From positions 3,141,541 to 3,205,540 of the forward strand of contig NC_016943.1 in the NCBI RefSeq assembly GCF_000284015.1: a stretch of DNA of 64,000 nt, read 5' to 3'. Origin of the DNA: Blastococcus saxobsidens DD2. Lineage in GTDB: Bacteria; Actinomycetota; Actinomycetes; Mycobacteriales; Geodermatophilaceae. A model generated the notes under the pieces. It made no database searches and was not told the origin of the DNA. It saw nothing but the letters and a program-made list of their open reading frames with translations. The translations under genes were made by a program, and so were the position numbers. Positions 9,555 through 18,711 of the stretch are shown piece after piece (the stretch's first letter is position 1; each line of letters begins with the position of its first letter).

Positions 9555-10184
9555 GTGGAGCCACGCGACCTGGCCGGCGCCCAGGAGCAGAGCGGGGATG
9601 CCGACGGCGTCCCCGCCGCGTTCCGCGCCGCCCTCGACGCGCTGGCCGGGGTGCGGGCCCGGCCGGAGATCGAGCTGGAGCACATCCCCGCACCGAAGCG
9701 GCTGGCCCCCTTCGCCCACGCGATCGGTGCCCGGGTGCCCGATCCGGACGGCGAGGACGAGGACGACGAGATCGCCAGCGCGCGCTTCATCGTGCTGTTC
9801 GACCCGCAGGGTCACGAAGCCTGGCACGGGACGATGCGCTGCGTCGGCTACCTCTCCGCGGCGACCGACGAGGAGCTGGTCGACGACGCCATGTTCTCCG
9901 AGGTCGCCTGGAGCTGGCTCACCGACGCGCTCGGGGACTCCGGCGCCGCACACCACACCGTCGGCGGCACGGTCACCCGCACCGCGTCGACCCGGTTCGG
10001 CGAGCTGGCCGGCCCCGAGCACTCGGTCGACGTCGAGATCCGGGCGTCGTGGACGGCCGGCGACACCGACCTCGACCGGCACCTGCTGGCCTGGCTGGAG
10101 GTGGTCGGCAATGCGGCCGGCCTGCCGCCGCCCGGCGTGCGGCTGCTGGGTCCCTCCGACCGGGTCGGTAGCGAGACTCTCTAA
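9555..10184 (+). CDS. DUF3000 family protein
   Basis: This 209-residue protein belongs to the actinobacterial DUF3000 family, usually encoded between hemE and ribonuclease D, exactly as here. It is acidic ([18 protein letters not shown]) with conserved-looking Trp/His blocks ([25 protein letters not shown]) and alternating hydrophobics typical of a beta-rich domain. There are no membrane segments. The function is unknown. The GTG start is preceded by a -10-like hexamer at leaderless spacing rather than by a ribosome-binding site. Confidence 0.85.
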   Translation: MEPRDLAGAQEQSGDADGVPAAFRAALDALAGVRARPEIELEHIPAPKRLAPFAHAIGARVPDPDGEDEDDEIASARFIVLFDPQGHEAWHGTMRCVGYLSAATDEELVDDAMFSEVAWSWLTDALGDSGAAHHTVGGTVTRTASTRFGELAGPEHSVDVEIRASWTAGDTDLDRHLLAWLEVVGNAAGLPPPGVRLLGPSDRVGSETL

Positions 10185-10320
10185 CATCGTTCCTGGCACA
10201 GCGGGTCCGGAGCCCACTGAGCCGGTGCTCCTCGTCCCGGGATCCGCAGGCTGCGTCACGGCGGACCGCGGCCGAGCGCGTGGACCGACAGACGAGAACC
10301 GGCAAGAAGGTGGACGGCAA

Positions 10321-11556
10321 CTGAGCACCGAGCCCACTCCCCAGCCGCCGGACGACGTACCCGAGGCGATCCCGCTGCTCGCCCCCCGGGACGGGCTTCC
10401 GCCGGTCATCGAGACCTCCACCCAGCTGGTGGAGTACGCCGCGGCGCTCCGCGCGGGCACCGGCCCGGTCGCCGTCGACGCCGAACGCGCCTCCGGCTAC
10501 CGCTACGGCCAGAAGGCCTACCTGGTGCAGCTGCGCCGCAACGGCTCCGGCACCGGCCTGGTCGACCCCGTCCCGCTCCCCGACCTGTCGGTCATCCAGC
10601 AGGCCATCGCCGACACCGAGTGGGTCCTGCACGCCGCCAACCAGGACCTGCCGTGCCTGGCCGAGATCGGCCTGGTGCCCGCGCGCATCTTCGACACCGA
10701 GCTCGCCGCCCGGCTGGCCGGACTGCCCCGCGTGGGCCTCGGCGCCGTCGTCGAGTCGCTGCTCGGGTACTCGCTGCAGAAGGGGCACTCGGCTGCCGAC
10801 TGGAGCACCCGGCCCCTGCCCGAGGAGTGGCTGGTCTACGCCGCTCTGGACGTCGAGGTACTGGTCGACCTGCGGGACGCGCTGGCCGCGATCCTCGGGG
10901 AGCAGGGCAAGACCGAGTGGGCCCGGCAGGAGTTCGAGGCGATCCTGGCCGCCGGTCCGCCGGCGCCCAAGCAGGACCCGTGGCGGCGGACCTCCGGCGT
11001 CCACGGGCTGCGCAGCCGCCGTCAGCTGGGCATGCTGCGAGCCATCTGGGAGGCGCGCGACGACCTCGCCCGGCGCCGCGACATCGCCCCCGGTCGGGTG
11101 CTGCCCGACTCGGCGATGGTCGCGGCCGTGCAGGCCGACCCGAAGAACGAGGGCGCCCTGCTGGAGCTGCCGGTCTTCCGTGGCCGGGCCAACCGGCGCA
11201 TGGTGGCGCACTGGTTCACCGCGCTCGCGCGTGGCAAGGCACAGCCCGACGACGAGCTGCCGCTGCACAGCAAGCCCGGCGACGGTCCGCCGCCGGTGAA
11301 CCGCTGGGCCGACCGCGATCCGGCGGCCGCCGCCCGCCTGCAGGTGGCCCGCGCCGGGCTCGCCGAGCTGTCGGAGAAGCACGCCGTGCCGGTCGAGAAC
11401 ATCGTCTCCCCCGACCTGGTGCGCCGGATCATGTGGAGCCCACCCCGGCCCCGCGATGCCGCGGCGGTCACCGACGCGTTGCGCGACGGCGGCGCCCGGG
11501 AGTGGCAGATCGAGCTCACCCTCGACGTCCTGACCGACGCGATCGGCCGCGACTGA
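10321..11556 (+). CDS. rnd: Ribonuclease D family 3'-5' exonuclease with HRDC domain
   Basis: This DEDD-superfamily exonuclease trims structured RNA 3' ends such as tRNA precursors. Exonuclease motifs are visible as [11 protein letters not shown] (motif I, DxE), [10 protein letters not shown] (motif II) and YAALDVEVL (motif III, YxxxD), in about residues 40-190. An HRDC domain follows ([20 protein letters not shown] region), then a second helical repeat to the end. No ATG or GTG lies near the homology start. The best site is a CTG at 10321, preceded by AGAAGGTGG at 8-9 bases; a GTG at 10223 is the fallback and would add 33 residues. It is probably co-oriented with, but separate from, DUF3000. 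Confidence 0.9.
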   Translation: MSTEPTPQPPDDVPEAIPLLAPRDGLPPVIETSTQLVEYAAALRAGTGPVAVDAERASGYRYGQKAYLVQLRRNGSGTGLVDPVPLPDLSVIQQAIADTEWVLHAANQDLPCLAEIGLVPARIFDTELAARLAGLPRVGLGAVVESLLGYSLQKGHSAADWSTRPLPEEWLVYAALDVEVLVDLRDALAAILGEQGKTEWARQEFEAILAAGPPAPKQDPWRRTSGVHGLRSRRQLGMLRAIWEARDDLARRRDIAPGRVLPDSAMVAAVQADPKNEGALLELPVFRGRANRRMVAHWFTALARGKAQPDDELPLHSKPGDGPPPVNRWADRDPAAAARLQVARAGLAELSEKHAVPVENIVSPDLVRRIMWSPPRPRDAAAVTDALRDGGAREWQIELTLDVLTDAIGRD

Positions 11557-11562
11557 ACCGCT

Positions 11563-11624
11563 GGGCATAGGAACCTATGCCTACGGATCGGTGCCCGGAC
11601 CCGTAGGCATAGGTTCCTATGCCC
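11563..11624. terminator. Large double palindrome after rnd
   Basis: Two perfect 24-base arms (11563-11586 and 11601-11624) flank a 14-base loop. Each arm is itself nearly palindromic (GCATAGGAACCTATGC and GCATAGGTTCCTATGC). It begins 7 bases after the rnd stop, so termination is the simplest role. The nested dyads also look like two protein-binding half sites. Confidence 0.6.
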
Positions 11625-11744
11625 GCGTGCCCCGACTGCCCGGTGCGATCGGCGAGCCGGGGTGCGGGGGTGCGCGCGTGCTCCCGGCGTCGTCGTGGGC
11701 GCCTGCCGCCCGCCGGCGCGGAGCACGGCGGGCGGCAGGGGTTC

Positions 11745-13028
11745 TCATCGGGCCGTGGCGGCCCTCCGGCGGGCCAGCGCGTCCACGCTCGCGGCCAGCA
11801 GCAGCACCCCGCCGGTGATCACGAAGTTGAGGTAGGCGGCGACCCCGAGCAGGCCCAGACCGTTGGCGATGATCGCGATCACCAGGCCACCGAGGACGGC
11901 GTCCCGGGCGCGGCCCCGCCCACCGAAGAGGCTGGTCCCGCCGATGACGGCGGCACCGACGGCGTAGAGCAGCGTGTTGCCCGCGCCGGCGTCGGGGGTG
12001 ACCGAGCTCAGCCGTGAGGTGGCGAGGATGCCGCTGATCGCGGCGAGGCTGGAGGAGATCACGAACGCCGCCACCCGGATGCGGGTGACGTTGATGCCGG
12101 CCCGGCGGGCTGCCTCGGCGTTGCCCCCGACCGCGTACATGTGCCGACCGAAGCTGGTCCGCGACAGCACGAAGGTGAAGACGAGCAGCAGGACCGCGAC
12201 CAGCGGAATCGCGTAGGGAATGCCGACCAGGTCGACGGCCGCGGCCAGCGCGCGGTCCACGCTGAGGATCGCCGTCGCACCCAGGATCACGACGGCCATG
12301 ATCACGATCCGGGCGATCACCAGCGCGAGGGGCTGGTGGGCCAGGTCCCGGGACCGCTTGGCCCGCCAGCGGTACAGCTCCACACCCGCGTACGCCAGCG
12401 CGACCAGCACCGCGAGGACCCAGCCGATGGTGACCGGCACGTTCTCGTTGGCCAGCGCGCGGATGACCGGCTCGCGCACCGGCACGGTGCCGCCCTGGCC
12501 GATCAGTCGCAGGGTCACGCCCTGAAAACCGAGGAAGAGCGCCAGGGTGACCACGAACGACGGGATGCCGATGATGCCGACCAGGCTGCCGGTGAACATG
12601 CCGATCACCGCACCGGCGACGATCGCGGCCAGCACTGCCACCGGCCAGCCGAACCCGGTCTGCACGAGGATCTGCGCCAGCACCGCCGAGCAGACCCCGC
12701 TGACCACACCGGCCGACAGGTCGATCTCGCCGAGCAGCAGGACGAAGACCAGCCCCATGGCCAGCACGATGATCGGCGTCGCCTGGACGGCGAGGTTCGC
12801 CAGGTTCAGCGGGGTCAGGAAGGTGTCCGGCCGCAGGGCCGTGAACAGGACGCCCAGGGTGATGATGCCCAGGATCGCCGGCAGCGCCCCGAGGTCACCG
12901 CCCCGCAGCTTGTCCACGTAGCCGCGGACGGCGCCGCCCACGGTGTTGTCCTGCCGGTCGCCCTCGAAGCCGGCTGCCGGCTTGTGCGGTCCGCTCGCCT
13001 CGGCGGCGGTCAGCGTGTTGCTCGACAT
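11745..13028 (-). CDS. Sugar ABC transporter permease, XylH-like
   Basis: This is a 427-residue inner-membrane permease of the ribose/xylose (CUT2) class with about ten helices spread over residues 45-420. The family block LLGEIDLSAG is near residue 100 and IGIPSFVVTLALFLGFQG near 150. The loop for ATPase contact is in TSFGRHMYAVGGNAEAARRAG, the EAA-like region near residue 300. The ATG at 13028 is chosen for the GAGAGGAC upstream. It follows the ATPase gene by 10 bases, so the two are one operon. The substrate is a monosaccharide by family; which one is not visible. Confidence 0.9.
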   Translation of the reverse strand: MSSNTLTAAEASGPHKPAAGFEGDRQDNTVGGAVRGYVDKLRGGDLGALPAILGIITLGVLFTALRPDTFLTPLNLANLAVQATPIIVLAMGLVFVLLLGEIDLSAGVVSGVCSAVLAQILVQTGFGWPVAVLAAIVAGAVIGMFTGSLVGIIGIPSFVVTLALFLGFQGVTLRLIGQGGTVPVREPVIRALANENVPVTIGWVLAVLVALAYAGVELYRWRAKRSRDLAHQPLALVIARIVIMAVVILGATAILSVDRALAAAVDLVGIPYAIPLVAVLLLVFTFVLSRTSFGRHMYAVGGNAEAARRAGINVTRIRVAAFVISSSLAAISGILATSRLSSVTPDAGAGNTLLYAVGAAVIGGTSLFGGRGRARDAVLGGLVIAIIANGLGLLGVAAYLNFVITGGVLLLAASVDALARRRAATAR

Positions 13029-13038
13029 GATGGTCCTC

Positions 13039-13845
13039 TCAGTCCTCGAGGTCTTCGGCCGAGAGGCCCAGGTCACCGGAGCGGCCAGAGGTGATCAACT
13101 CGATGACCTGGGTCCGGTCCACCTGGTCGATCGGGATGTCCGCCGCGACCCGGCCCAGGTACAGCGCTGCGACGCGGTCGGCGACCTCGAAGACGTCGAC
13201 CATGTTGTGGGTGATCAGGACGACGGCGTGCCCGGCGTCGGCCAGCCGCCGGACCAGGTCGAGCACCTGGCGGGTCTGGGCGACACCCAGCGCCGCTGTC
13301 GGCTCGTCGAGGATGACCAGCTTGGACTCCCACAGCACGGCCTTGGCGATCGCGACGGTCTGCCGCTGACCGCCGGACAGACTCGAGACCAGCTGGCGCA
13401 CCGACTTGAGGGTCCGCACCGACAGCTTGGTCAGCGTGTCCCGGGCGGCCTGCTCCATGGACTGCTCGTCCAGCAGCATCCCGCGCTTGCGCTCACGGCC
13501 CAGGAACATGTTCTGGACGACGTCGAGGTTGTCTGCCAGCGCGAGGTCCTGGTAGACGACCTCGATACCGAGCTTGGCGGCGTCCCGGGGGCCGTGCAGC
13601 GTGACCTGCTTGCCCTCGAACTCGATCTCTCCGGAGTCGAACGGGTGGATACCGGCGATGCCCTTGATCAGGGTGCTCTTGCCCGCGCCGTTGTCACCGA
13701 CCAGTGCGGTGACCTTGCCGGGATAGACGTCGAGGTGGACGTCGTGCAGGACCTGGACGGCCCCGAAGCTCTTGGTGACCCCGCGCAGGCTCAGCGTCGG
13801 CCGGTCGAGGGTCGTGGTGGTCGAGGTCGGTTCCGCTGTGGACAC
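13039..13845 (-). CDS. Sugar ABC transporter ATPase, single-domain (XylG/FrcA-like)
   Basis: This 268-residue cytoplasmic ATPase energises the adjacent permease. Walker A is GDNGAGKST at residues 50-58, the signature SSLSGGQRQ is near 155, Walker B is LVILDEPTAAL near 180, and the switch His is in VVLITHNM. Most CUT2 importers use a tandem-domain ATPase of about 500 residues. This one has a single domain, as in the FrcA type, so two copies would be needed per transporter. The GTG start has AGGAAGGAC upstream. It lies between the binding-protein and permease genes. Confidence 0.92.
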   Translation of the reverse strand: MSTAEPTSTTTTLDRPTLSLRGVTKSFGAVQVLHDVHLDVYPGKVTALVGDNGAGKSTLIKGIAGIHPFDSGEIEFEGKQVTLHGPRDAAKLGIEVVYQDLALADNLDVVQNMFLGRERKRGMLLDEQSMEQAARDTLTKLSVRTLKSVRQLVSSLSGGQRQTVAIAKAVLWESKLVILDEPTAALGVAQTRQVLDLVRRLADAGHAVVLITHNMVDVFEVADRVAALYLGRVAADIPIDQVDRTQVIELITSGRSGDLGLSAEDLED

Positions 13846-13950
13846 CGATGCGTCCTTCCTGCAGGGGGCCGGTCGCGGGACGGACCGGAGGGCGACAGTC
13901 TGACGCCCTGCTGGTGCCGGCACACCGGGACCCGCAGGGCAGGAGCAGAC

Positions 13951-13983
13951 GGCCGGGGCACCCGGCTGGCGGATGCCCCGGCC
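13951..13983 (-). terminator. Attenuating hairpin after the binding-protein gene
   Basis: GGCCGGGGCA and TGCCCCGGCC form a 10-bp stem around a 13-base loop, just downstream of the binding-protein stop and before the ATPase gene. Such hairpins commonly keep binding-protein mRNA more abundant than the rest of a transporter operon. That role is inferred. Confidence 0.5.
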
Positions 13984-13991
13984 CGGACGGC

Positions 13992-15089
13992 TCAGGAGAT
14001 ACCGAGCTCCTGGCACGCAGCCGCGAACTCGCCGGTGCAGACGTCGGCGGCGCTCTGGTAGCCGTCGTCGATGACCTGCTTGACGTTGTCCCGGAAGATC
14101 GAGACCGGCTCGAGCAGGACCGAGGGCACCTCACGGCCGCCCTCCGGGTCCTCGACCGAGCCGGCGACGGTCGGCTCCTGACCGCTGACCAGTTCGACGG
14201 CCAGGTCGGCCAGGGCCTGCGCCTCCTCGGCGATCGGCTTGTAGACCGTCATGCACTGGTTGCCGGCGAGGATGTTCTGCAGCCCCTCGACGGTGGCGTC
14301 CTGCCCGGTCACCGGCACCTGCCCGGCCACGTTGTTGCGCGCCAGGATCGAGACGACGGCGTTCGCCAGGCCGTCGTTGGCGGCCAGGACGCCCTGGATG
14401 TCACCGCCGGCCTGGGTGTACATCTGCTCGAAGATGGTGGCGGCCTGCTGGTTGTCCCACTCGGGGACGGCCTGCTCGGCGACCTGCGTGTAGGCGTCGA
14501 TCTCGTCGAGGACCTCGTGTGCACCCTGGGAGAAGAGGGTCGCGTTGTTGTCGTCCGGCGAGCCGTTGAGGAAGGCGATGTTCGCCGGTTCGTCGCCGAG
14601 GCACTGGGCCAGGCCCTCGCCCTGGAGGCGACCGACCTCGGTGTTGTCGAAGGAGACGTAGAAGTCGCTCTCGCCGCCCAGCGTCAGCCGGTCGTAGTCG
14701 ATCGTCTGCACGCCCTGCTGCTCGGCCTGGCGCTGGATCGCCGCACCGGAGGCGGAGTCGAGGTTGGTGATCGCCAGGACGGTCACGCCCTCGGTGATCA
14801 TCTGCTCGGCGATGGTGGCCATCCGCTGGGCGTCGCCCTGCGCGTTCTGGATGTCGTACTCGACACCGGCCTCCTCGAAGGCGGCCTCGAGGAGCGGGCG
14901 GTCGGCCGACTCCCAGCGGGCCGAGGAGGCGGTGTCGGGGAGGATCACGCCGACCTTGCCGGCCGCCTCCCCGCCGCCGGTGTCGCCACCGCCGCTGCCG
15001 GCGTCGCCGCCGTCGTCGCCACCACACGCAGCCAGGCCGAAGACCATGGCTGCTGCGATCGCCGTCGTCACAGTGCGCCGTCGCGCCAT
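13992..15089 (-). CDS. Sugar ABC transporter substrate-binding lipoprotein
   Basis: This 365-residue periplasmic-binding-protein-like lipoprotein has a basic start, a hydrophobic segment and a lipobox ending at Cys22 (LAAC), then a Gly/Ser/Asp linker. The mature domain opens with KVGVILPDTASSARWE and contains YDRLTLGG and AFLNGSPDDNNATLF, typical of the xylose/multiple-sugar (XylF/ChvE) binding proteins. It captures sugar outside the cell and delivers it to the permease. The ATG at 15089 has GAGG upstream. It is first in the operon, with an AT-rich promoter segment ahead. Confidence 0.92.
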   Translation of the reverse strand: MARRRTVTTAIAAAMVFGLAACGGDDGGDAGSGGGDTGGGEAAGKVGVILPDTASSARWESADRPLLEAAFEEAGVEYDIQNAQGDAQRMATIAEQMITEGVTVLAITNLDSASGAAIQRQAEQQGVQTIDYDRLTLGGESDFYVSFDNTEVGRLQGEGLAQCLGDEPANIAFLNGSPDDNNATLFSQGAHEVLDEIDAYTQVAEQAVPEWDNQQAATIFEQMYTQAGGDIQGVLAANDGLANAVVSILARNNVAGQVPVTGQDATVEGLQNILAGNQCMTVYKPIAEEAQALADLAVELVSGQEPTVAGSVEDPEGGREVPSVLLEPVSIFRDNVKQVIDDGYQSAADVCTGEFAAACQELGIS

Positions 15090-15103
15090 GAGGGGACCTC
15101 TAT

Positions 15104-15127
15104 TCGTTGGGGTTACAGATAAATTCC
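15104..15127 (-). promoter_or_regulatory. AT-rich promoter/operator segment of the sugar operon
   Basis: Read on the minus strand this holds AATTTATCTGTAACCCC, an AT-rich island in very GC-rich surroundings, 20-35 bases before the first gene of the transporter operon. TATCTG could serve as a -10 box. The TTTA/TAAC half-symmetry could be a repressor site, but this is weak. Confidence 0.3.
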
Positions 15128-15286
15128 AGCGCGTCATCTTGCGCGCCGGTCGCGCGACACCGCAACGGCCCCCCCTCGGCTGTTGCCGGACCGTGACCAC
15201 AGCACCCCGGACCCTCGCGTGGAAGCTGCCGTGGGCGGCCGGTTACCGACGGGGACTCGACTCCTGCGCGGCCCCTGCCCGGCGGT

Positions 15287-15569
15287 GTCGAGTTCCGCGG
15301 AGACCCCAGGTTCCACTCGCTGCGTGAGGTCGTCTTCGTCGACGGCGCACGCACCCCCTTCGGCAAGGCCGGACCGAAGGGCAGCTACGCCGCGACGCGC
15401 GCCGACGACCTGGTCGTCCGCTGGATCCGCGAGACCTGTGCATGATCCTCGGCGCCGGGTGGCCGTTCTGGCTGGCGGCATCTGCGCCTATCTGGACCGC
15501 GCCGGGGTCTCGGAGCAGGTCACCGGGGCCCGGTTCCTGCCGGAGGGCGCGGCCTCGCTCCCCGCCTGA
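15287..15569 (+). pseudogene. Scar of a deleted fadA-fadB operon
   Basis: The first part (15287-15445) encodes the N-terminus of an acetyl-CoA acyltransferase: REVVFVDGARTPFGKAGPKG followed by TRADDLVV. It then runs into a stop. From about 15448 the sequence encodes the C-terminus of a 3-hydroxyacyl-CoA dehydrogenase/hydratase: GAGWPFWL, a one-base frameshift, GICAYLDRAGVSEQVTG and ARFLPEGAASLPA with a natural stop at 15567-15569. About 50 codons of one gene and 40 of the next are joined with everything between missing. In related actinobacteria these two beta-oxidation genes lie between rnd and dxs, the position occupied here, which supports in situ deletion. The product cannot be functional. 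Confidence 0.8.
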
Positions 15570-15594
15570 CGCCGTCCTGGCTCAGCATGAGGGA

Positions 15595-15656
15595 TCCTGG
15601 CTCACTGTCGACGGTGAGCCAGGACCCCTGTTGATCAGGTGACCTGATCAACAGGG
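15595..15656. terminator. Two adjacent perfect palindromes
   Basis: The first dyad has arms TCCTGGCTCAC (15595-15605) and GTGAGCCAGGA (15614-15624) with further pairing inside. The second has 15-base arms at 15626-15640 and 15642-15656 (core CCTGTTGATCAGGT) separated by one base. They end a few bases before the stop of the convergent thiamine-binding-like gene at 15661 and probably terminate on both strands. Confidence 0.6.
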
Positions 15657-15660
15657 TGGG

Positions 15661-15945
15661 TCAGCGGAACTTGGCGGTGAGGCTGTCCATCGTGCGGTTC
15701 ACCGAAGCGATCTTGATGTGCGAGAGCCCGGCCGTGGCGCCGGCGGCCAGCATCGCCTCGTGCGCGGCCCGCAGGGTACCCCAGACCTCGTCGGCCTCGC
15801 CCTCGAGCGTGGTGCCGAGCGCGCCGACCTCGTAGCGGAGCCCGGAGGCCTGGATGACGGCGATCGCCGCCTCCACGTGCGCGTGCGGGTTCTCCGCGGT
15901 GCCGGGGGGCGAGGGCGCCACCTGGATCTCGGCGATGACGGTCAT
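15661..15945 (-). CDS. MTH1187 family thiamine-binding-like protein
   Basis: This 94-residue protein is of the MTH1187/YkoF family, small ferredoxin-like folds of which some bind thiamine. Visible are the opening [15 protein letters not shown], then [19 protein letters not shown], and the conserved end [11 protein letters not shown]. The ATG overlaps the dxs stop (ATGA), so it is translationally coupled to dxs. That is a suggestive pairing, because DXP, the Dxs product, is also a precursor of the thiamine thiazole ring. A thiamine link is inference. Confidence 0.85.
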   Translation of the reverse strand: MTVIAEIQVAPSPPGTAENPHAHVEAAIAVIQASGLRYEVGALGTTLEGEADEVWGTLRAAHEAMLAAGATAGLSHIKIASVNRTMDSLTAKFR

Positions 15946-17867
15946 GCCCGCTCCTCCACGGCCGGCTCGGCGACGGCCGCCCGGTCCTCCGCGCGCTCGG
16001 CGAGCACGGCGGTCCACTCGGCGATCCGCCGGGCGACGTCCTGCTCGGTCAGTCCTACGTCGGCGAGCACCTGGCCGCGGCTGCCGTGCTCGAAGAACCG
16101 CTGCGGCAGGCCCACGGTGCGTACCGGCACGTCGCAGTCTCGGTCCTGCAGCGCCTGGGTGAGCGTGGTGCCCACTCCCCCGGCCCGGCCGCCGTCCTCG
16201 ACGGTGACCACCAGCCGGTAACCGGACGCCAGCGAGACGAGCTGGTCGGCGACCGGCAGCACCCACCGCGGGTCGACGACGGTGACCTCGATGCCGTGGT
16301 CGGCGGCCCGCTCGGCCACCGCCAGGCACATCGGCACCATCGACCCGACTGCGACGAGCAAGACGTCCGGCCGCTCCCCCCGGCGCAGGACGTCCACCGG
16401 CCCCCGCCGCTCCAGCGCCGGGATGTCCGGGGGCAGCACACCCTTGGGGAAGCGGATGACCGACGGCGCGTCGGCGATGTCGACCGCCTCGTGCAGCGCC
16501 TCGCGCAGCGTCGACTCGTCGCGGGGTGCCGCCAGGTGCAGGCCGGGCACCACGGACAGGATCGACATGTCCCACATGCCGTTGTGCGAAGCACCGTCGT
16601 CGCCGGTCACGCCCGCGCGGTCGAGGACGACGGTCACCGGCTGGCGGTGCAGCGCGACGTCCATGAGGAGCTGGTCGAACGCCCGGTTGAGGAAGGTCGA
16701 GTAGACGGCCACGACCGGGTGCAGCCCGGCCATCGCCATGCCGGCCGCCGAGGTGAGCGCGTGCTGCTCGGCGATGCCCACGTCGAAGGTCCGCTCCGGG
16801 AACCGCTCGGCGAACGGCGCCAGGCCCGTCGGGTGCAGCATCGCCGCGGTGACCGCCACGACGTCTGGCCGTTCGGCACCGACGCGCACCAGCTCGTCGG
16901 AGAAGGCATCGGTCCAGGCGAGCCCGGTCTTGCGGACGCTGGCGCCGCTGTCCGGGTCGAAGACCCCGGTCGCGTGCCACGCGTCGATCTGGTCGGTCTC
17001 GGCCGGCGGGTAACCGAAGCCCTTGGTGGTGACGGCGTGCACGATGACCGGCCCGCCGAACGAGCGCGCCCGGCGCAGCGCCGACTCCACCGTCTCGATG
17101 TCGTGCCCGTCGACCGGGCCGACGTACTTGAGGCCGAGGTCCTCGAACATGCCCTGCGGGGACAGGACGTCCTTGAGGCCCTTCTTGATCGCGTGCAGCG
17201 CGTCGTAGAGGGCCGAGCCGACGACCGGGGCCTTGTGCAGCGCCTGGCGCACCTGGAGCAGCGCGTTCTCGTAGCCGGGCCGCAGCCGCAGGGTGGCCAG
17301 CGCGTCGGCGACGCCGCCGATGGTCGGCGAGTAGGACCGGCCGTTGTCGTTGACCACGATGATCAGCGGGCGGTCCTGGGCCGCCGCGATGTTGTTCAGC
17401 GCCTCCCAGGCCATGCCGCCGGTGAGCGCACCGTCGCCGACCACGGCGACGACCGGGCGCTTGTCGCCGCGGATGGCGAAGGCCTTGGCCAGCCCGTCGG
17501 CGTAGGACAGCGACGTCGAGGCGTGGCTGTTCTCGACCCAGTCGTGCTCGCTCTCGGCCCGGCTCGGGTAACCCGACAGCCCACCGCGCTGGCGGAGCCG
17601 CTGGAAGCCCTCGACCCGGCCGGTGAGCATTTTGTGCACGTACGACTGGTGGCCGGTGTCGAAGACGATCGGCTCGCGCGGGGAGTCGAAGACCCGGTGC
17701 AGCGCGATGGTCAGCTCGACGCAGCCGAGGTTGGGACCGAGGTGACCACCGGTCTTGGCCACGCTGGTGACCAGCGCGTCACGGATCTCCGCCGCGAGGG
17801 CGGGAAGCGTCTCGGACGGGAGGGCCCTGACATCGTCGGGGCCCCGCAGCGATCGCAGGAGCGGCAC
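15942..17867 (-). CDS. dxs: 1-deoxy-D-xylulose-5-phosphate synthase
   Basis: Dxs condenses pyruvate and glyceraldehyde 3-phosphate, with thiamine diphosphate, in the first step of the MEP isoprenoid pathway; its product also feeds thiamine and pyridoxal synthesis. The protein has 641 residues, the normal length. Motifs include [11 protein letters not shown] near residue 75, the thiamine-diphosphate motif GDGALTGG with the conserved [26 protein letters not shown], and [13 protein letters not shown]. The GTG at 17867 is chosen because the family alignment starts there ([13 protein letters not shown]). The 3' end overlaps the thiamine-binding-like gene. Confidence 0.96.
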   Translation of the reverse strand: MPLLRSLRGPDDVRALPSETLPALAAEIRDALVTSVAKTGGHLGPNLGCVELTIALHRVFDSPREPIVFDTGHQSYVHKMLTGRVEGFQRLRQRGGLSGYPSRAESEHDWVENSHASTSLSYADGLAKAFAIRGDKRPVVAVVGDGALTGGMAWEALNNIAAAQDRPLIIVVNDNGRSYSPTIGGVADALATLRLRPGYENALLQVRQALHKAPVVGSALYDALHAIKKGLKDVLSPQGMFEDLGLKYVGPVDGHDIETVESALRRARSFGGPVIVHAVTTKGFGYPPAETDQIDAWHATGVFDPDSGASVRKTGLAWTDAFSDELVRVGAERPDVVAVTAAMLHPTGLAPFAERFPERTFDVGIAEQHALTSAAGMAMAGLHPVVAVYSTFLNRAFDQLLMDVALHRQPVTVVLDRAGVTGDDGASHNGMWDMSILSVVPGLHLAAPRDESTLREALHEAVDIADAPSVIRFPKGVLPPDIPALERRGPVDVLRRGERPDVLLVAVGSMVPMCLAVAERAADHGIEVTVVDPRWVLPVADQLVSLASGYRLVVTVEDGGRAGGVGTTLTQALQDRDCDVPVRTVGLPQRFFEHGSRGQVLADVGLTEQDVARRIAEWTAVLAERAEDRAAVAEPAVEERA

Positions 17868-17973
17868 GGTGCGGCGGTGTCCTCTCGGTCGGGCGGCAGC
17901 TGCTCGGCAGCCGCCGACCCACTGTAACCGCGGTTTCCCAGGACTTCCGGTCGAGCGGTCCGACCGGATGCAC

Positions 17974-18342
17974 TCACAGCCGCGGGACCCACCGCTCCCC
18001 GCGGAGCGCCCCCGCCACGACCTCCACCCCACGGGCGGCCGCCGCCAGCCGCGCACCCTCGCGCTCGTAGGCGACCATCGCGGCCTCGACGGCCTCGGCC
18101 GGCAACTGGTCGGCCAGCTCGACCCGGAGGGTCCGCCACCCCGTGCGGGCGGCCTCCAGGCCGGCCGAGACGTGGTCGGCCGCGAACCGGGCGAGCAGCA
18201 CCGGGTACCGGCGGAGCACCTCGTGCGCGCGGTAGTCCGGTGGAACGAGGTCGAACAGCCAGACGACCGCGGTGTGCTCCCAGTCGGGCGCCCCCGGCGG
18301 GCGCACCTCCTCGGGCCAGCCCGGCGGCAGCGTCGCGTCCAC
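17974..18342 (-). CDS. Hypothetical protein of about 122 residues
   Basis: The protein opens with [16 protein letters not shown] and has Trp/Leu-rich central text ([20 protein letters not shown]). A helical second half ends in GERWVPRL. It looks like a conserved small actinobacterial protein without metal or membrane signatures. A GTG at 18342 is preferred because the conserved-looking text begins there; a GTG at 18360 would add six residues. It lies upstream of dxs on the same strand with about 100 bp between. The function is unknown. Confidence 0.65.
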   Translation of the reverse strand: MDATLPPGWPEEVRPPGAPDWEHTAVVWLFDLVPPDYRAHEVLRRYPVLLARFAADHVSAGLEAARTGWRTLRVELADQLPAEAVEAAMVAYEREGARLAAAARGVEVVAGALRGERWVPRL

Positions 18343-18422
18343 CCGGCCATTCTGCCGCACGCATCGAACAAGCGTTCGACGAGGTGCCGCAGCCCCTCAG
18401 GGTCGCCCGGCGACGCCCGTGT

Positions 18423-18653
18423 TCAGGAGCCGGTCTGCCGCTTGAGCCAGAACTGCTCGAAGCCCCAGGTGCCGGCGCCGCTGGAGTGGTAGTTGACCAG
18501 CTCCCACCCCTCCGCGCCGAGCTTGTTCAGGACCGAGCTGGTGTCCCCCTGCTGCCGTTCCGACGGACCACCGGGGAGCTTGACGCTCACACCGGCCCGC
18601 TGCGATTCCGCGTCGTTGGCGGTGATGACCGAGGCGTATTCCCACGTGGGCAC
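18423..18653 (-). CDS. DUF4177-like small protein
   Basis: The 76-residue protein opens with WEYASVIT and has the LNKLGAEGWELVNY block, the usual core of DUF4177-like small beta-alpha proteins, with a Trp-containing C-terminus FEQFWLKR. A GTG start follows a G-rich stretch. It has no membrane segment. It is isolated between the RlmD-like and dxs-side genes on the minus strand. The function is unknown. Confidence 0.7.
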   Translation of the reverse strand: MPTWEYASVITANDAESQRAGVSVKLPGGPSERQQGDTSSVLNKLGAEGWELVNYHSSGAGTWGFEQFWLKRQTGS

Positions 18654-18711
18654 CCCCAGACGGTATCCAATGGCCGTACCGCAGGTACCGGCAGCGGACG
18701 GGAGGGGCCGG

